From the NCBI RefSeq assembly GCF_018127965.1, contig NZ_CP072349.1, forward strand, positions 934,001 through 998,000: 64,000 bases of DNA, read 5' to 3'. A model generated the notes under the pieces. It saw nothing but the letters and a program-made list of their open reading frames with translations, was not told the DNA's origin and made no database searches. The position numbers and the translations under genes were made by a program. Shown here piece after piece: positions 1-9,402 of the stretch (the stretch's first letter is position 1; every line of letters starts with the position of its first letter). The DNA is from Prevotella melaninogenica. Its GTDB lineage: Bacteria > Bacteroidota > Bacteroidia > Bacteroidales > Bacteroidaceae.

Positions 1-684
1 GTTATTTGGGATACAACAAATATCTTCCCATTAGAAAGTCTTTTGGAAGTGGAAGATACAGAACTTATCTGCTTTAATTATAAAAAAGAATATTCTCAAG
101 GTTTAATAGAACATACAGATTATCATTTTCAAGAAAAGATAGATGGAGTTAAATTTTTGTATCGACATCAAAGTCTGTATCTTTGGAATAAAGTCTTTCG
201 TCGAGATGCAATCCTTAAACATCGTTTCGTAGATGGTACTAAGAATATTGAGGATATGTATTTTGATATGAAAGCTATTGTTGACATGGAACATGTGCTT
301 TGTATTCCTGTTTATGGGTATATTTATAATCAGCTTAATGTTAATTCTACATCGAGAAGTAGGTCTTTGGCTAATTTAAAGAAGTTGAGTGACGATACAC
401 ATATAATACATTCTTTAATTAAGAGGGATATTGAAACTATGACTGGTGAAAAGAAAGATGTCTTTCAGTTTCTTCTTAACATAAGCTCAGTGGGATATAT
501 TTATAGTTTAGTTACATTGTATTCGATAAAAGAAATTAGAAAGAATCTGATAAAATATCGAGCAAAGGGATTGTACCCTATAAAGAAAACAGGCGTAAAA
601 AAATATGATCTTTTTCTTTTAATAGCTAACCGAATGTGGGGTGTTGTTGTTTGTCGGATTTTATCTCTAGTACGACATCGATAA
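1..684 (+). CDS. Glycosyltransferase family 2, C-terminal part (5' end outside window)
   Basis: The frame is open from the first base of the window, so the true start lies upstream; an internal TTG at 43 is only the first possible start codon seen here. The visible 227 residues contain a segment reading LYLWNKVFRRDAI, followed by acidic residues (IEDMYFD). This matches the C-terminal half of GT2 enzymes, where the WNK..R motif follows the catalytic domain. The likely role is transfer of a sugar during capsule or exopolysaccharide repeat-unit assembly on the cytoplasmic face of the inner membrane. It is the first gene of a run of co-directional polysaccharide genes. Donor and acceptor cannot be told from sequence. 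Confidence 0.72.
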   Translation, partial: VIWDTTNIFPLESLLEVEDTELICFNYKKEYSQGLIEHTDYHFQEKIDGVKFLYRHQSLYLWNKVFRRDAILKHRFVDGTKNIEDMYFDMKAIVDMEHVLCIPVYGYIYNQLNVNSTSRSRSLANLKKLSDDTHIIHSLIKRDIETMTGEKKDVFQFLLNISSVGYIYSLVTLYSIKEIRKNLIKYRAKGLYPIKKTGVKKYDLFLLIANRMWGVVVCRILSLVRHR

Positions 685-732
685 AGATTTAATATAGAGA
701 TATTAGATAATTATTATATAGACAATATTATA

Positions 733-1875
733 ATGGCTTATTATTTTGTTTTATTTCTTGTAACAGCTATCTGTGCGTGGACTCATACGAGTTATACAAA
801 AGTATCTAAACCTTTTTTCTTCATATTCTGTTTTTGTATTGGCTTGTTCGTTGGTTTAGCTGATATGTTAGGCGGGTATGATCGATACATATACTGTGAG
901 GTTTTCCAAGAAATGCATGAAAGTATTACAAATGGTGTCCTATTCGATCAGAATTTTCTTCAATTCTTTGGAAAAGAGCCGATATTTGGTTTGATAAATG
1001 ATGCTATTGCTCTGTTTACTCCGAATAGATACATATTTATACTTGTTTATACTCTTCTTTTATATATTATATATGCAATCAATTTCTATAAGTATACGAA
1101 GAATCCTTTTTTTGCCCTTCTTATATTTGAAGGTTTAATGTTTTTTTTCACTTTTACCTATCTAAGACAAGTATTGGCAGCTGGAATTATATGGTTTGCA
1201 GTAGATTATGTTGTTCAACGAAGATTTAAATATTATTTATTATTTGTTATAATAGCAACATTAATCCATAACTCTGCAGCATACATGCTATTTCTATATT
1301 TTATTCCAAGGCAGAAATTCAGTAAAGATAGAATTATATTATTCATGACAGTTTTACTCCTTATAGGAGTAAGTGGTGCGCCTAAATATGTCTTTGTTTT
1401 ATCGGGAGATGCTATGAATAATGCAAGAATTGCTGGATATGCAAATACTGCAGAATATGGTTTTAGAATAGAGTATGTTATAGAGTCTATATTCTTCCTC
1501 CTTATTTTTCTAAAGAATTATCATAAGATTGATAAAGATACATATTCTTTAACAATGTCCAATGTTTATTTAATGTTTTGTGGTGTTTTACTTTTCTTTT
1601 GTAGATCATCTGATGGTGGTCGTATATCCTGGTATTGTCTAATTGGGGTCATTGTTATATTAGAAAATCTTTGTAGGTCTAAATCAGCTGTACAATTAAA
1701 AGGTTTTATAACGGTGATGTGTTTTGTCCTTTTTTATCGAATACTTTCTGCATGGGGAATCTTACTTTACCCCTACAAAACATTCCTAACTCCTGGAATC
1801 AGACAAGGAGACTTCATAGAAGAGATGTATGAGTATGATCATAAATATGATAATGATAAACTTTATAATCTATGA
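733..1875 (+). CDS. EpsG-family polysaccharide polymerase (Wzy-like)
   Basis: A 380-residue, very hydrophobic protein with about ten membrane segments spread over its length. It has the loop pattern of EpsG proteins: an early GGYDRY motif, then a YLRQVLAAGIIWFA helix, then an HNSA motif near the middle. Members of this family polymerise lipid-linked repeat units in the periplasm. Position fits, since it is surrounded by glycosyltransferases and overlaps the next gene by the ATGA stop/start junction at 1872-1875, which suggests translational coupling. Wzy-type proteins diverge strongly, so the family call is firmer than any statement about linkage. Confidence 0.75.
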   Translation: MAYYFVLFLVTAICAWTHTSYTKVSKPFFFIFCFCIGLFVGLADMLGGYDRYIYCEVFQEMHESITNGVLFDQNFLQFFGKEPIFGLINDAIALFTPNRYIFILVYTLLLYIIYAINFYKYTKNPFFALLIFEGLMFFFTFTYLRQVLAAGIIWFAVDYVVQRRFKYYLLFVIIATLIHNSAAYMLFLYFIPRQKFSKDRIILFMTVLLLIGVSGAPKYVFVLSGDAMNNARIAGYANTAEYGFRIEYVIESIFFLLIFLKNYHKIDKDTYSLTMSNVYLMFCGVLLFFCRSSDGGRISWYCLIGVIVILENLCRSKSAVQLKGFITVMCFVLFYRILSAWGILLYPYKTFLTPGIRQGDFIEEMYEYDHKYDNDKLYNL

Positions 1876-2777
1876 TAACTGTTTTTACACCTACGTATAA
1901 TAGAGGGCACCTATTAAACAGACTTTATGAAAGTCTTATTAAGCAGAGATACAAAAGCTTTGAGTGGATAATTGTAGATGATGGTAGTACTGATGGTACA
2001 CAGAATGTTGTATCTTCCCTTATTTTAGGTCATGACAATTTGCAGGGTGGGTTTCCTATTCGTTATTTTAAGAAAGAAAATGGTGGAAAGCATACGGCTA
2101 TTAATTTAGGTGTGGAATATGCTGAAGGCGAATTATTTTTTATAGCAGATAGTGATGATTTCTTACCAAAAGATTCTTTGCAAATTGTTCATGAGGAGTG
2201 GAGCAAGATAAAGCGCGATGACACTTTTCTTGGTGTTTGTGGTATTGATGCGGATCTGAATGGTAAGATTATAGGTAGTGGTTTACCTAAAGAATATATA
2301 GATTGTCATGCGTGGGATTTATCACCTGTTTATAAAGTTACTGGCGACCTCAAAGAAGTTTTTAGGACAGATGTGTTACGCCTGTTTCCTTTCCCCGAGA
2401 TTAAAGGAGAGAAGTTTTGCCCAGAGGTGCTTGTATGGTTTCGAATGGCACGCAATTATAAAATGAGATTTTTTAATCGGATTATTTATATTGCAGATTA
2501 TCAGCAAAATGGTATAACATCATCTATAACGCGCCTACGAATGAATAGCCCTATAGGTAGCATGCTAACATACTCTGAATTGGTACATTACCCAATCCCT
2601 TTTAAGGATAAATTAAGAAATGCGATAAATTATTGGCGTTTTCGTTTTTGTTTAACAACTAAAAATAAAGCTGGTGTATCACCAAATGAAGTAGATATAC
2701 CTAAAATCAGTGGAAGATGGTATTTCTTAGCACCAATAGGATATTTAATGCATCTTAAAGATAAAATAAATATATAA
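1872..2777 (+). CDS. Glycosyltransferase family 2
   Basis: 301 residues with a canonical GT-A fold start: FTPTYNRG near residue 5, DDGSTDGT at 36-43 for nucleotide binding, and DSDD at 93-96 as the metal/nucleotide-sugar DxD-type motif. It lacks membrane helices and should act at the cytoplasmic membrane surface. The start overlaps the stop of the polymerase gene by four bases. The next gene follows after nine bases, so these genes are almost certainly cotranscribed. Sugar specificity is not readable from the sequence. Confidence 0.92.
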   Translation: MITVFTPTYNRGHLLNRLYESLIKQRYKSFEWIIVDDGSTDGTQNVVSSLILGHDNLQGGFPIRYFKKENGGKHTAINLGVEYAEGELFFIADSDDFLPKDSLQIVHEEWSKIKRDDTFLGVCGIDADLNGKIIGSGLPKEYIDCHAWDLSPVYKVTGDLKEVFRTDVLRLFPFPEIKGEKFCPEVLVWFRMARNYKMRFFNRIIYIADYQQNGITSSITRLRMNSPIGSMLTYSELVHYPIPFKDKLRNAINYWRFRFCLTTKNKAGVSPNEVDIPKISGRWYFLAPIGYLMHLKDKINI

Positions 2778-2786
2778 GTAACAAAT

Positions 2787-3746
2787 ATGGAATCTGATAA
2801 TCTTCATATAGCAATATCTTCTGACGCTAATTATGCCAAATTAGTTTCAATATTACTTGTCTCACTCTTTGAAAATAATAAGTGGGCAAATTGTATAACA
2901 GTACATCTTTTGTCTAATAATATAGACGAAGAAAGTATAAAGCAGATTGAAAGACATATTCCTTGTGGTCAAGGTTTCTTAAATGTGTATGATATAAGTG
3001 ATATTAACAGTCGTTTAAAGGTTAGGGTACCGCCTACAATTTCGATATCATCATACTCTAGATTATTTCTTTCTTCTCTTTTATCTAGTGACATAGATAA
3101 AGTTATCTATATGGATGTGGATGCAATTGTTTCGGGAAGTTTAGAAAAACTTTGGAATACTGATATGAAAGATTATCAAATATCTGGTGTTTTGGATGAT
3201 GTTTCGCTGTATGCAAAAAAAGCTATCGGGTTGTCTCTTAATACTGCATATGTAAATGCTGGCTTTCTTGTGCTTAATATTAAGCAATGGAGAGAAGACG
3301 ATATTGAAGCAAAAATATTAGATTATCTTATAGCACATAATGGCAATGTTTTTCATCACGATCAAGGGTTGATTAATGCAGTGTGTATACGTAAAATGAT
3401 ATTACCTGTGAATTATAATATGGTAACTAATTTCTTCGTTTTCCCTTATCATAGCTTTAAGCAGCAGCCATTCTATTCTGAAGAAGAAATGGAAGGAGGA
3501 AAAAAGCATCCGATATTCATTCATTTTACAGCAGGTGTTGCTAATCGTCCATGGATGGTAAATTGTAAGCATCCTTTAAAAGATATTTTCCTTAACTATA
3601 AGGCAAAATCTTTATATAAAAATGTTCCGTTAGAAAAGGATTCTCGTCCTATGAAGCTTAAATTACTTGCAAGTTTGTACTACCATAGTAAGCCTCTCTA
3701 TTACTTTACACTAAAGATTCGTTCTTTAGTGGAAAGTAGAAAATAG
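2787..3746 (+). CDS. Glycosyltransferase family 8 (LgtC/general stress protein A type)
   Basis: 319 residues. GT8 signatures are clear: the early segment AISSDANYAKL, the metal-binding DVD at residues 110-112 in YMDVDAIVSG, the NAGFLVLNI..W segment, HHDQGLIN and a late HFTAG...PW motif. The family consists of retaining transferases that move galactose or glucose from UDP-sugars. Within this locus the enzyme presumably adds a hexose to the polysaccharide repeat unit. It follows the upstream GT2 gene by nine bases. Confidence 0.92.
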   Translation: MESDNLHIAISSDANYAKLVSILLVSLFENNKWANCITVHLLSNNIDEESIKQIERHIPCGQGFLNVYDISDINSRLKVRVPPTISISSYSRLFLSSLLSSDIDKVIYMDVDAIVSGSLEKLWNTDMKDYQISGVLDDVSLYAKKAIGLSLNTAYVNAGFLVLNIKQWREDDIEAKILDYLIAHNGNVFHHDQGLINAVCIRKMILPVNYNMVTNFFVFPYHSFKQQPFYSEEEMEGGKKHPIFIHFTAGVANRPWMVNCKHPLKDIFLNYKAKSLYKNVPLEKDSRPMKLKLLASLYYHSKPLYYFTLKIRSLVESRK

Positions 3747-3865
3747 TTATTATAATGGAAGTAGGAGTTTAATACATCTCCTTAGTAATAATATCGAGAA
3801 TGTTGGTTGGGTAGTATGATATCCATCTATAATTTGATAAATAAATAATTTTAAAGATCACTTAG

Positions 3866-4930
3866 ATGAAGGTTTATATTGATCCAAGAACAGAATATAG
3901 ATATACCTCTTTTTATAGATTAGGTTTATATAAGTTTTTTGGTAAAGACAAAATAATATATTCCGTTAAACCATTTGAAGATTTAAAGATTACAAATGCA
4001 AGTCAATATGGTTGTGGAATGGAGGTAGTGTTTGATAATGAAAATGGTAAAATAACGAAAGTTTATTTTGATATTAAGGACGTTGCTGAAATAGAAAAAG
4101 ATAAATATGATTGGTGTGATATCTATTCTAAAGTTAATATTAAGTTTGGGGACTTAGAAAAGTATGACAAGCTTTTTATCCCTGGTCCTAACTTTGCCGT
4201 AAGAAATCGTTCTCTTATTGGATTATTAACTTTTGGATTGAAGAATTTCTTACGTGGACAATCTTCCTCTTTCCAGTCTCTGAAAGGATTTATGCGTGAT
4301 TACTTTTACATTTATGAGCGTCGCCGCTCAATGGAATTCTATGAGAGGGATGTAGAGGTAAAGTCTAATTATATATTCCATGCGTCTACATTGTGGTATA
4401 ATCAATTTGCTAAAGAATGTACAAATTTATATAGAGGAGAGTTCTTAAAGTCTTGTCAACGTGCAGGAATAGAAATAGAGGGAGGATTATATTACCTTAG
4501 AGATAATCCTGCAGTCTTATCAGAGATGCCAGATTATCCTGAATACGAAAAATTATATAAGGATTTTATTTATGATAAGCGTTTATCTATGGATGATTAT
4601 ATAACGAAGACAAAGGAGAGCATTCTTGTTTTTAACACACCTTCTGTTTGTGGATGTCATGGATGGAAGTTGGGTGAGTATCTTTGTATGGGAAAAGCTA
4701 TAATTTCATCTCCTCTTCTTCGTGAAATGCCTGGAGAAGGACTAACACATGGAAAAAATATTCATATTGTCAATTCGCAAGAAGAAATCTATGATGCTGT
4801 AGTAAAGATTAATTCTGATGCTCAGTATCGTAAGAGGTTAGAAGATGGAGCAAGAAGGTATTACGAAAAGTGGATTGCTCCAGAGATAGTTATTCAACGG
4901 TTATTAGAACAGGTTGGTGAACAGCCTTGA
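3866..4930 (+). CDS. Glycosyltransferase with GT1/GT4-like C-terminal domain
   Basis: 354 residues. The N-terminal two thirds match no motif I recognise (start MKVYIDPRTEYRYTSFYRLG). The C-terminal third contains CGCHGWKLGEYLCMGKAIISSPL followed by HGKNIHIV, which resembles the nucleotide-sugar binding region of GT-B enzymes (the pattern of the Glyco_trans_1_2 family). The context of five other transferases supports a role in the same polysaccharide. A gap of 119 bp separates it from the GT8 gene. It could be a divergent transferase of unknown donor. Confidence 0.68.
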   Translation: MKVYIDPRTEYRYTSFYRLGLYKFFGKDKIIYSVKPFEDLKITNASQYGCGMEVVFDNENGKITKVYFDIKDVAEIEKDKYDWCDIYSKVNIKFGDLEKYDKLFIPGPNFAVRNRSLIGLLTFGLKNFLRGQSSSFQSLKGFMRDYFYIYERRRSMEFYERDVEVKSNYIFHASTLWYNQFAKECTNLYRGEFLKSCQRAGIEIEGGLYYLRDNPAVLSEMPDYPEYEKLYKDFIYDKRLSMDDYITKTKESILVFNTPSVCGCHGWKLGEYLCMGKAIISSPLLREMPGEGLTHGKNIHIVNSQEEIYDAVVKINSDAQYRKRLEDGARRYYEKWIAPEIVIQRLLEQVGEQP

Positions 4931-5116
4931 ATCTGAAACGTAACTCTGTTTTGCTGTCATTCTTGTCATTTGAATAGAGAGTATAATCTGTTAGATATCA
5001 TTTGTTTATGATGAAATGTTAAAAGTGACAGCAAATAGTTTTTAAACTTATTGTGGTATTCTTATTTGGAATATGATTAAAACAGGATTATTATTGTAGA
5101 ATAAACGCAGCTGATA

Positions 5117-6220
5117 ATGAGAATATTACAAGTCATAACATCTTTGGATATGGGTGGGGCTGAAACGTTGGTTGTTAATTTGATACCAAGGTTGCAGTCT
5201 TTGGGGAATACTGTGGATTTATGTATCTTTAATGGTAAAGAGACACCATTGACCCATAGATTGAAGAAAGAGAGTCCACAGACAAAGATATTTGTATTAG
5301 GGCATGGAGTTTATAATCCACTCTATATATTTAAATTAGTAAAGATAATGAAGGATTATGATATTGTTCATACGCATAATTCTTCACCACAGCTATTTGT
5401 TGCAATCGCCAGTCTGTTTAGTCACACTAATCTTGTTTCTACGGAACATAATACTTCTAATCGGAAACGAAATTGGAAATGGTATCGCCCGATAGAAAGT
5501 TGGATGTATGGCAGGTATGATCATGTAATATGTATCAGCAAGATAGCAGAAGACAAACTAAGAGAGTATATGGGAGGGGAATGGCTTGTCAAATCATCAA
5601 ATAAGTACAAGTCAATTACCACAATAAATAATGGGATTGATGTCAATACAATATCAGAAGCTGAACCATGTAAAGAGTTGTTATATTTAAAAGAAAGTCG
5701 TAAGTCTATCTTGATGGTGGCTGGATTTCGTAAACAAAAGAACCAAGATACTATTATTAGGGCTTTAACCTTATTAGATAAAGAAAAATATGAGGTCTGG
5801 TTTGCTGGTATAGGTGAACGGATGGAAGAAGTAAAACAGTTAGCTCTATCTTTAGGTGTAAGTGACCGAGTTAGATTTTTAGGCTTACGTACTGATATTC
5901 CAAATGTCCTGAGAGCAGCAGATGTTATCGTAATGTCTTCTCATTGGGAAGGATTGAGTCTTAGTAATGTAGAGGGAATGAGTGCACATAAGCCATTTAT
6001 AGCTTCTGATGTAAATGGTTTGAAAGAGGTTACTATGGGATATGGTATTCTTTTCCCACATGAGGACGCAAAGGCATTGGCTGAGGAAATCAACCGATTA
6101 GCAAGTAATGATGCTTATTATAACGAGATTGCAGAACGCTGTTATAATAGAGCTTTGGAATTTGATATTAGCAATACAGTAAGTGGTTATGCTGATGTTT
6201 ATATAAATATCTTTAATTAA
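5117..6220 (+). CDS. Glycosyltransferase family 4
   Basis: 367 residues with GT-B architecture. The N-terminal domain has the glycine-rich GGAE motif (residues 13-16) of acceptor-side loops, then VHTHN and STEHNT. The C-terminal Rossmann domain has VAGFRKQKNQD and the EGLSLSNVEGMSAHKP region carrying the conserved E(x7)E pair. Family members are retaining transferases using UDP- or GDP-sugars. It belongs to the same + strand cluster. Confidence 0.93.
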   Translation: MRILQVITSLDMGGAETLVVNLIPRLQSLGNTVDLCIFNGKETPLTHRLKKESPQTKIFVLGHGVYNPLYIFKLVKIMKDYDIVHTHNSSPQLFVAIASLFSHTNLVSTEHNTSNRKRNWKWYRPIESWMYGRYDHVICISKIAEDKLREYMGGEWLVKSSNKYKSITTINNGIDVNTISEAEPCKELLYLKESRKSILMVAGFRKQKNQDTIIRALTLLDKEKYEVWFAGIGERMEEVKQLALSLGVSDRVRFLGLRTDIPNVLRAADVIVMSSHWEGLSLSNVEGMSAHKPFIASDVNGLKEVTMGYGILFPHEDAKALAEEINRLASNDAYYNEIAERCYNRALEFDISNTVSGYADVYINIFN

Positions 6221-6260
6221 TATCATCAAGTTTTCTTCTTGATAAATAGATTTTTATAAT

Positions 6261-7385
6261 TTGAAAGATATTCAAAGAAAGAAATTAATTCGCGTTACAA
6301 CTGCGGACATATCTTTAAATAGTTTGCTAAAAGGGCAACTGATGTTTTTGAACCAATACTTTGAGGTTATTGGTGTTGCAAAAGATACAGGGGTTCTGAA
6401 GGTAGTTAGTGAGCGAGAGGAAATCCGTGTTGTGGATGCTCCGTTAGAACGTCCTATAAGTTTGGTGAAAGATATAAAGGGCTTGTGGTTCTTGTATCGT
6501 CTGTTCCGTAAGGAGAAGCCATGGTGTGTACATGCTAATACTCCTAAGGGAAGCCTTTTGGCAATGATAGCTGCATGGTTTGCTGGTGTACCCCATAGAG
6601 TCTATTTGGTTACAGGACTTCGTTATCAGGGTGCTCATGGAGTTTTAAGGACGGTTCTCAAGGCGATGGAGCGCTTGTCATGTCTTTTTGCTACAAATGT
6701 TATTCCAGAAGGACAAGGGGTGTTACATGCTTTGCAAGAGGATTGCATTACTAAGAAGCCGTTGCGTGTGATTTGGAATGGAAATATTAACGGTATTGAT
6801 ACCGAGTTCTTTACCCCTGTTGATAATACCAATGATAAATCAGATACATTTACCTTTGTCTTTATTGGAAGAATGGTTAAAGATAAGGGAATGCACGAAC
6901 TTACGGAGTGTATGCGACAGCTGAATTGTCGGTTAATATTGGTTGGTACTTTTGAGGAGGAGGATGCCGTTTCGAAATCAGATAAGGAGTTTTTGACAAC
7001 TTCTGACAAGGTGAAGTTTGTCGGTTGGCAAAGTGATGTTCGTCCTTTCTTGGCTCAAGCTGATGCACTTGTCTTCCCAAGTTATCGTGAAGGATTTCCT
7101 AATGTGCCAATGCAAGCTGGTGCTATGGGATTGCCTTCTATTGTTACGAATATCAATGGCTGTAATGAAATTATTAAAGATGGTCTGAATGGTAAGATTA
7201 TAGCTGCCCCTCTTAAAGAAGGATCTGAAGTTATGCAACAGGCTTTGCTTAATACTATGAAATGGTTTATTGAGCATCCTGAAGAGGCTAAACGTATGGG
7301 ACGTAATGCACGTCCAATGATACGTGAAAGGTATGAGCAGAAGGATATTTGGAAGGCTTTAAAAGAGTTTTACGATGCTTTATAA
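6261..7385 (+). CDS. Glycosyltransferase family 4 (PglA/WcaL-like)
   Basis: 374 residues beginning at a TTG codon; no in-frame ATG lies nearby, and the first residues (KDIQRKKLIRVTTADIS) look like a normal family N-terminus. The segment HANTPKGSLLAMIAAWFAGVPHRVYLVTGLR is typical of GT4 enzymes acting early on lipid-linked glycans. FIGRMVKDKGMHEL and PSYREGFPNVPMQAGAMGLP mark the C-terminal donor domain. It overlaps the following GNAT gene by 11 bases, which implies coupled translation. Confidence 0.9.
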   Translation: MKDIQRKKLIRVTTADISLNSLLKGQLMFLNQYFEVIGVAKDTGVLKVVSEREEIRVVDAPLERPISLVKDIKGLWFLYRLFRKEKPWCVHANTPKGSLLAMIAAWFAGVPHRVYLVTGLRYQGAHGVLRTVLKAMERLSCLFATNVIPEGQGVLHALQEDCITKKPLRVIWNGNINGIDTEFFTPVDNTNDKSDTFTFVFIGRMVKDKGMHELTECMRQLNCRLILVGTFEEEDAVSKSDKEFLTTSDKVKFVGWQSDVRPFLAQADALVFPSYREGFPNVPMQAGAMGLPSIVTNINGCNEIIKDGLNGKIIAAPLKEGSEVMQQALLNTMKWFIEHPEEAKRMGRNARPMIRERYEQKDIWKALKEFYDAL

Positions 7386-8010
7386 GATAGCACATATCCT
7401 ACGTGACAAGTTACCTTGGATCTGGGATATTATAGGGATTATCAATTCCTTCCTTTTTGGATTAAGGTATGGAAGTAAAATGAAGAATGTTCAGAATATT
7501 CTTTCTCATTTTACTAAAACTACAGATGAGGCTGGTAATGCATTTTCCTATAGGATAGAGAGCCTTGGTAAGGATAATCTTTCTATGTTGGTAAAGATGT
7601 TTGCAGAACAGCCTGCGTCAGCCTTTGATTTCTTTAAACCTCATGGTTTTGACAAGCTGGCATTGAATAAGTTGGCAAAAGATAAAAGTTTTCTTGCTTA
7701 TATCGTTGTTGCAGAAGGGGCTGATCAACAAAAAGTATGTGTTGGATATTTCTTCCAGCGGAGTTTCTTTTGGGGGAAATCCTTTCGTGGGTATATGACG
7801 GATTATCGTTGGCAACGTCGTGGAATCAATAAAATGATGAATCTATGTGCAACAGAGATTTCTTCATTGTTAGGTCTCCGAGTGTTTGGTACAATTGCAC
7901 CAAATAATATTGCTTCTATGAAATCTGCTCAAACTGCTAATGATATTCATATTGTTGAAACATTACCTAATGGTGATTACTATGTAGAGTATAAACCAAA
8001 GACAAAATAA
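7375..8010 (+). CDS. GNAT-like acetyltransferase of the polysaccharide locus
   Basis: 211 residues. An N-terminal stretch with hydrophobic segments is followed by a GNAT-type core with YMTDYRWQRRGINKMMN (the acetyl-CoA pyrophosphate-binding R/QxxGxG/A-like loop) and IAPNNIASMKSAQ, a strand and helix pattern typical of GNAT C-termini. It probably acetylates an amino or hydroxyl group of a sugar precursor used by the neighbouring genes. The overlap with the upstream GT4 gene supports shared function. The substrate is inference only. Confidence 0.7.
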   Translation: MLYKIAHILRDKLPWIWDIIGIINSFLFGLRYGSKMKNVQNILSHFTKTTDEAGNAFSYRIESLGKDNLSMLVKMFAEQPASAFDFFKPHGFDKLALNKLAKDKSFLAYIVVAEGADQQKVCVGYFFQRSFFWGKSFRGYMTDYRWQRRGINKMMNLCATEISSLLGLRVFGTIAPNNIASMKSAQTANDIHIVETLPNGDYYVEYKPKTK

Positions 8011-8066
8011 ACTGCTAATTTCTCTAATTTTTCTAATGTTCTTTGTGAACTGCTAATTTCTCTAAT
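8011..8066 (+). repeat. Short direct repeat after the GNAT gene
   Basis: The 18-bp string ACTGCTAATTTCTCTAAT occurs at 8011-8028 and again at 8049-8066. The meaning is unknown; it may be a remnant of a larger intergenic repeat. Confidence 0.6.
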
Positions 8067-8134
8067 ACCCCGAATGTGCATTTTGGATAACGGATCTCTT
8101 TAATTTCACGAATATAGCTAAGCTTTTTCATATT

Positions 8135-8515
8135 ATGAATGTTGAGAAAGAATTGGTGTGTAAAAATGAGGCGTACCAAATAATTGGAGCTGCAATGACT
8201 GTTCATAATGAGTTGGGTAGTGGAATGCGTGAGATAGTTTATGGTGATGCTCTTGAGATAGAATTTAAATTACGAGGAATTCCTTTTCAACGGGAGCAGA
8301 CATTCAATGTCTTTTATAAGGGAGTAGAGTTACAGCATAAGTTCAAATGTGACTTTATTTGCTTCAAGAATATAATTGTAGAACTTAAAGCTGAGAAGGG
8401 ACTTACAGATATTGATCGCTCACAGATTATTAACTATTTGAAGATAACAAAATACCCATTGGGTATACTTATTAATTTTGGTGAGAGTTCTTTAATGTAC
8501 GAACGTTATATATGA
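8135..8515 (+). CDS. GxxExxY protein (PD-(D/E)XK nuclease-like family)
   Basis: 126 residues carrying the family-defining motif as GMREIVY, then CDFICFKNIIVELKAEKGL, which gives the D...ExK arrangement of PD-(D/E)XK folds, and the usual ending KYPLGILINFGE...YERYI. Members are common as single genes inside Bacteroidetes polysaccharide loci; no biochemical role is established to my knowledge. Here it sits between the last assembly genes and the initiating sugar transferase, after a spacer and before a 56-bp tandem repeat. Confidence 0.87.
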   Translation: MNVEKELVCKNEAYQIIGAAMTVHNELGSGMREIVYGDALEIEFKLRGIPFQREQTFNVFYKGVELQHKFKCDFICFKNIIVELKAEKGLTDIDRSQIINYLKITKYPLGILINFGESSLMYERYI

Positions 8516-8599
8516 TACAAAAGATTAGTTCTATCCGTATTATTCGTAGTATATATTATTGGTTTCATTTTTGCTATTAGAGTGTCTTCTATTTATATC

Positions 8600-8743
8600 A
8601 TTCGTGTCATTAGCTTCATTTGTATTTTCTAATGGATGTGTTCTCATATTCTGAAATTCGTGTCATTAGCGTCATTCGTATTTTCTAATGGATGTGTTTT
8701 CATATTCTAAAATTCGTGTCATTAGCTTTATTCGTATTTTTTA
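8600..8743 (+). repeat. 56-bp-period tandem repeat, about 2.6 copies
   Basis: The string ATTCGTGTCATTAGC recurs at 8600, 8656 and 8712, an exact 56-bp period, with only a few substitutions between copies; the third copy is cut short. The array occupies most of the 243-bp gap before the initiating sugar transferase. Promoter or spacer function is unknown. Confidence 0.92.
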
Positions 8744-8758
8744 ACTCATTTATAAGTT

Positions 8759-9394
8759 ATGTTTTTAAAATGGTTATTTGATAAACTTGCATCTTTGTTT
8801 GGGTTGCTCTTCCTCAGTCCAGTATTATGGGTAGTAGCAATTCTAATCAAGGTGAAGATGCCTGGTCCTATATTGTTTTGTCAAAAGAGAGTGGGGCAGT
8901 ATGGCAAACTGTTTACTGTATATAAGTTCAGATCGATGACAGTCAAGGCAGAGGCTTCTGTGGCAAGTAGGGATTCAGAAGCAACTTCTATTGCATCAAC
9001 TGAACAGTGCCGTATCACACCACTTGGCGAGAAGCTTAGACGTTATAAGTTAGATGAGCTACCAGAACTCTGGAATGTTCTCAAAGGGGATATGAGCTTT
9101 GTCGGTCCACGTCCAGACGTTCCTGGTTATGCAGATCAGTTGCAAGGAGAAGAAAGAGATATTTTGAAGTTAAAGCCTGGAATAACAGGTCCAGCCAGCT
9201 TGAAATATAGAAATGAGGAAGAACTCTTAGCTTCTGTTGAGAATCCTGCTCAATATAATGATGAGGTTATTTTCCCTGATAAAGTTAGGTTAAACCTCTA
9301 TTATTTAAAGAACTATTCCTTTATAAAAGATATTCAAATGATTGTCTGTACAGTTCTCGGTAAAAAGATGGACTATGCAGGTGAAAAAATATAA
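8759..9394 (+). CDS. Undecaprenyl-phosphate sugar-1-phosphate transferase (PglC/WcaJ type)
   Basis: 211 residues, the length of a minimal PglC-type enzyme. One N-terminal membrane (re-entrant) helix with LFDKLASLFGLLFLSPVLW is followed by the conserved KRVGQYGKLFTVYKFRSM region, LRRYKLDELPELWNVLKGDMSFVGPRP and LKPGITGPASL. These enzymes start repeat-unit synthesis by moving a sugar-1-phosphate from a UDP-sugar to undecaprenyl phosphate in the inner membrane. The aminotransferase gene follows after eight bases, the usual pairing for a bacillosamine-like or other aminosugar initiator. Confidence 0.94.
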   Translation: MFLKWLFDKLASLFGLLFLSPVLWVVAILIKVKMPGPILFCQKRVGQYGKLFTVYKFRSMTVKAEASVASRDSEATSIASTEQCRITPLGEKLRRYKLDELPELWNVLKGDMSFVGPRPDVPGYADQLQGEERDILKLKPGITGPASLKYRNEEELLASVENPAQYNDEVIFPDKVRLNLYYLKNYSFIKDIQMIVCTVLGKKMDYAGEKI

Positions 9395-9402
9395 TTAGTA
9401 AA

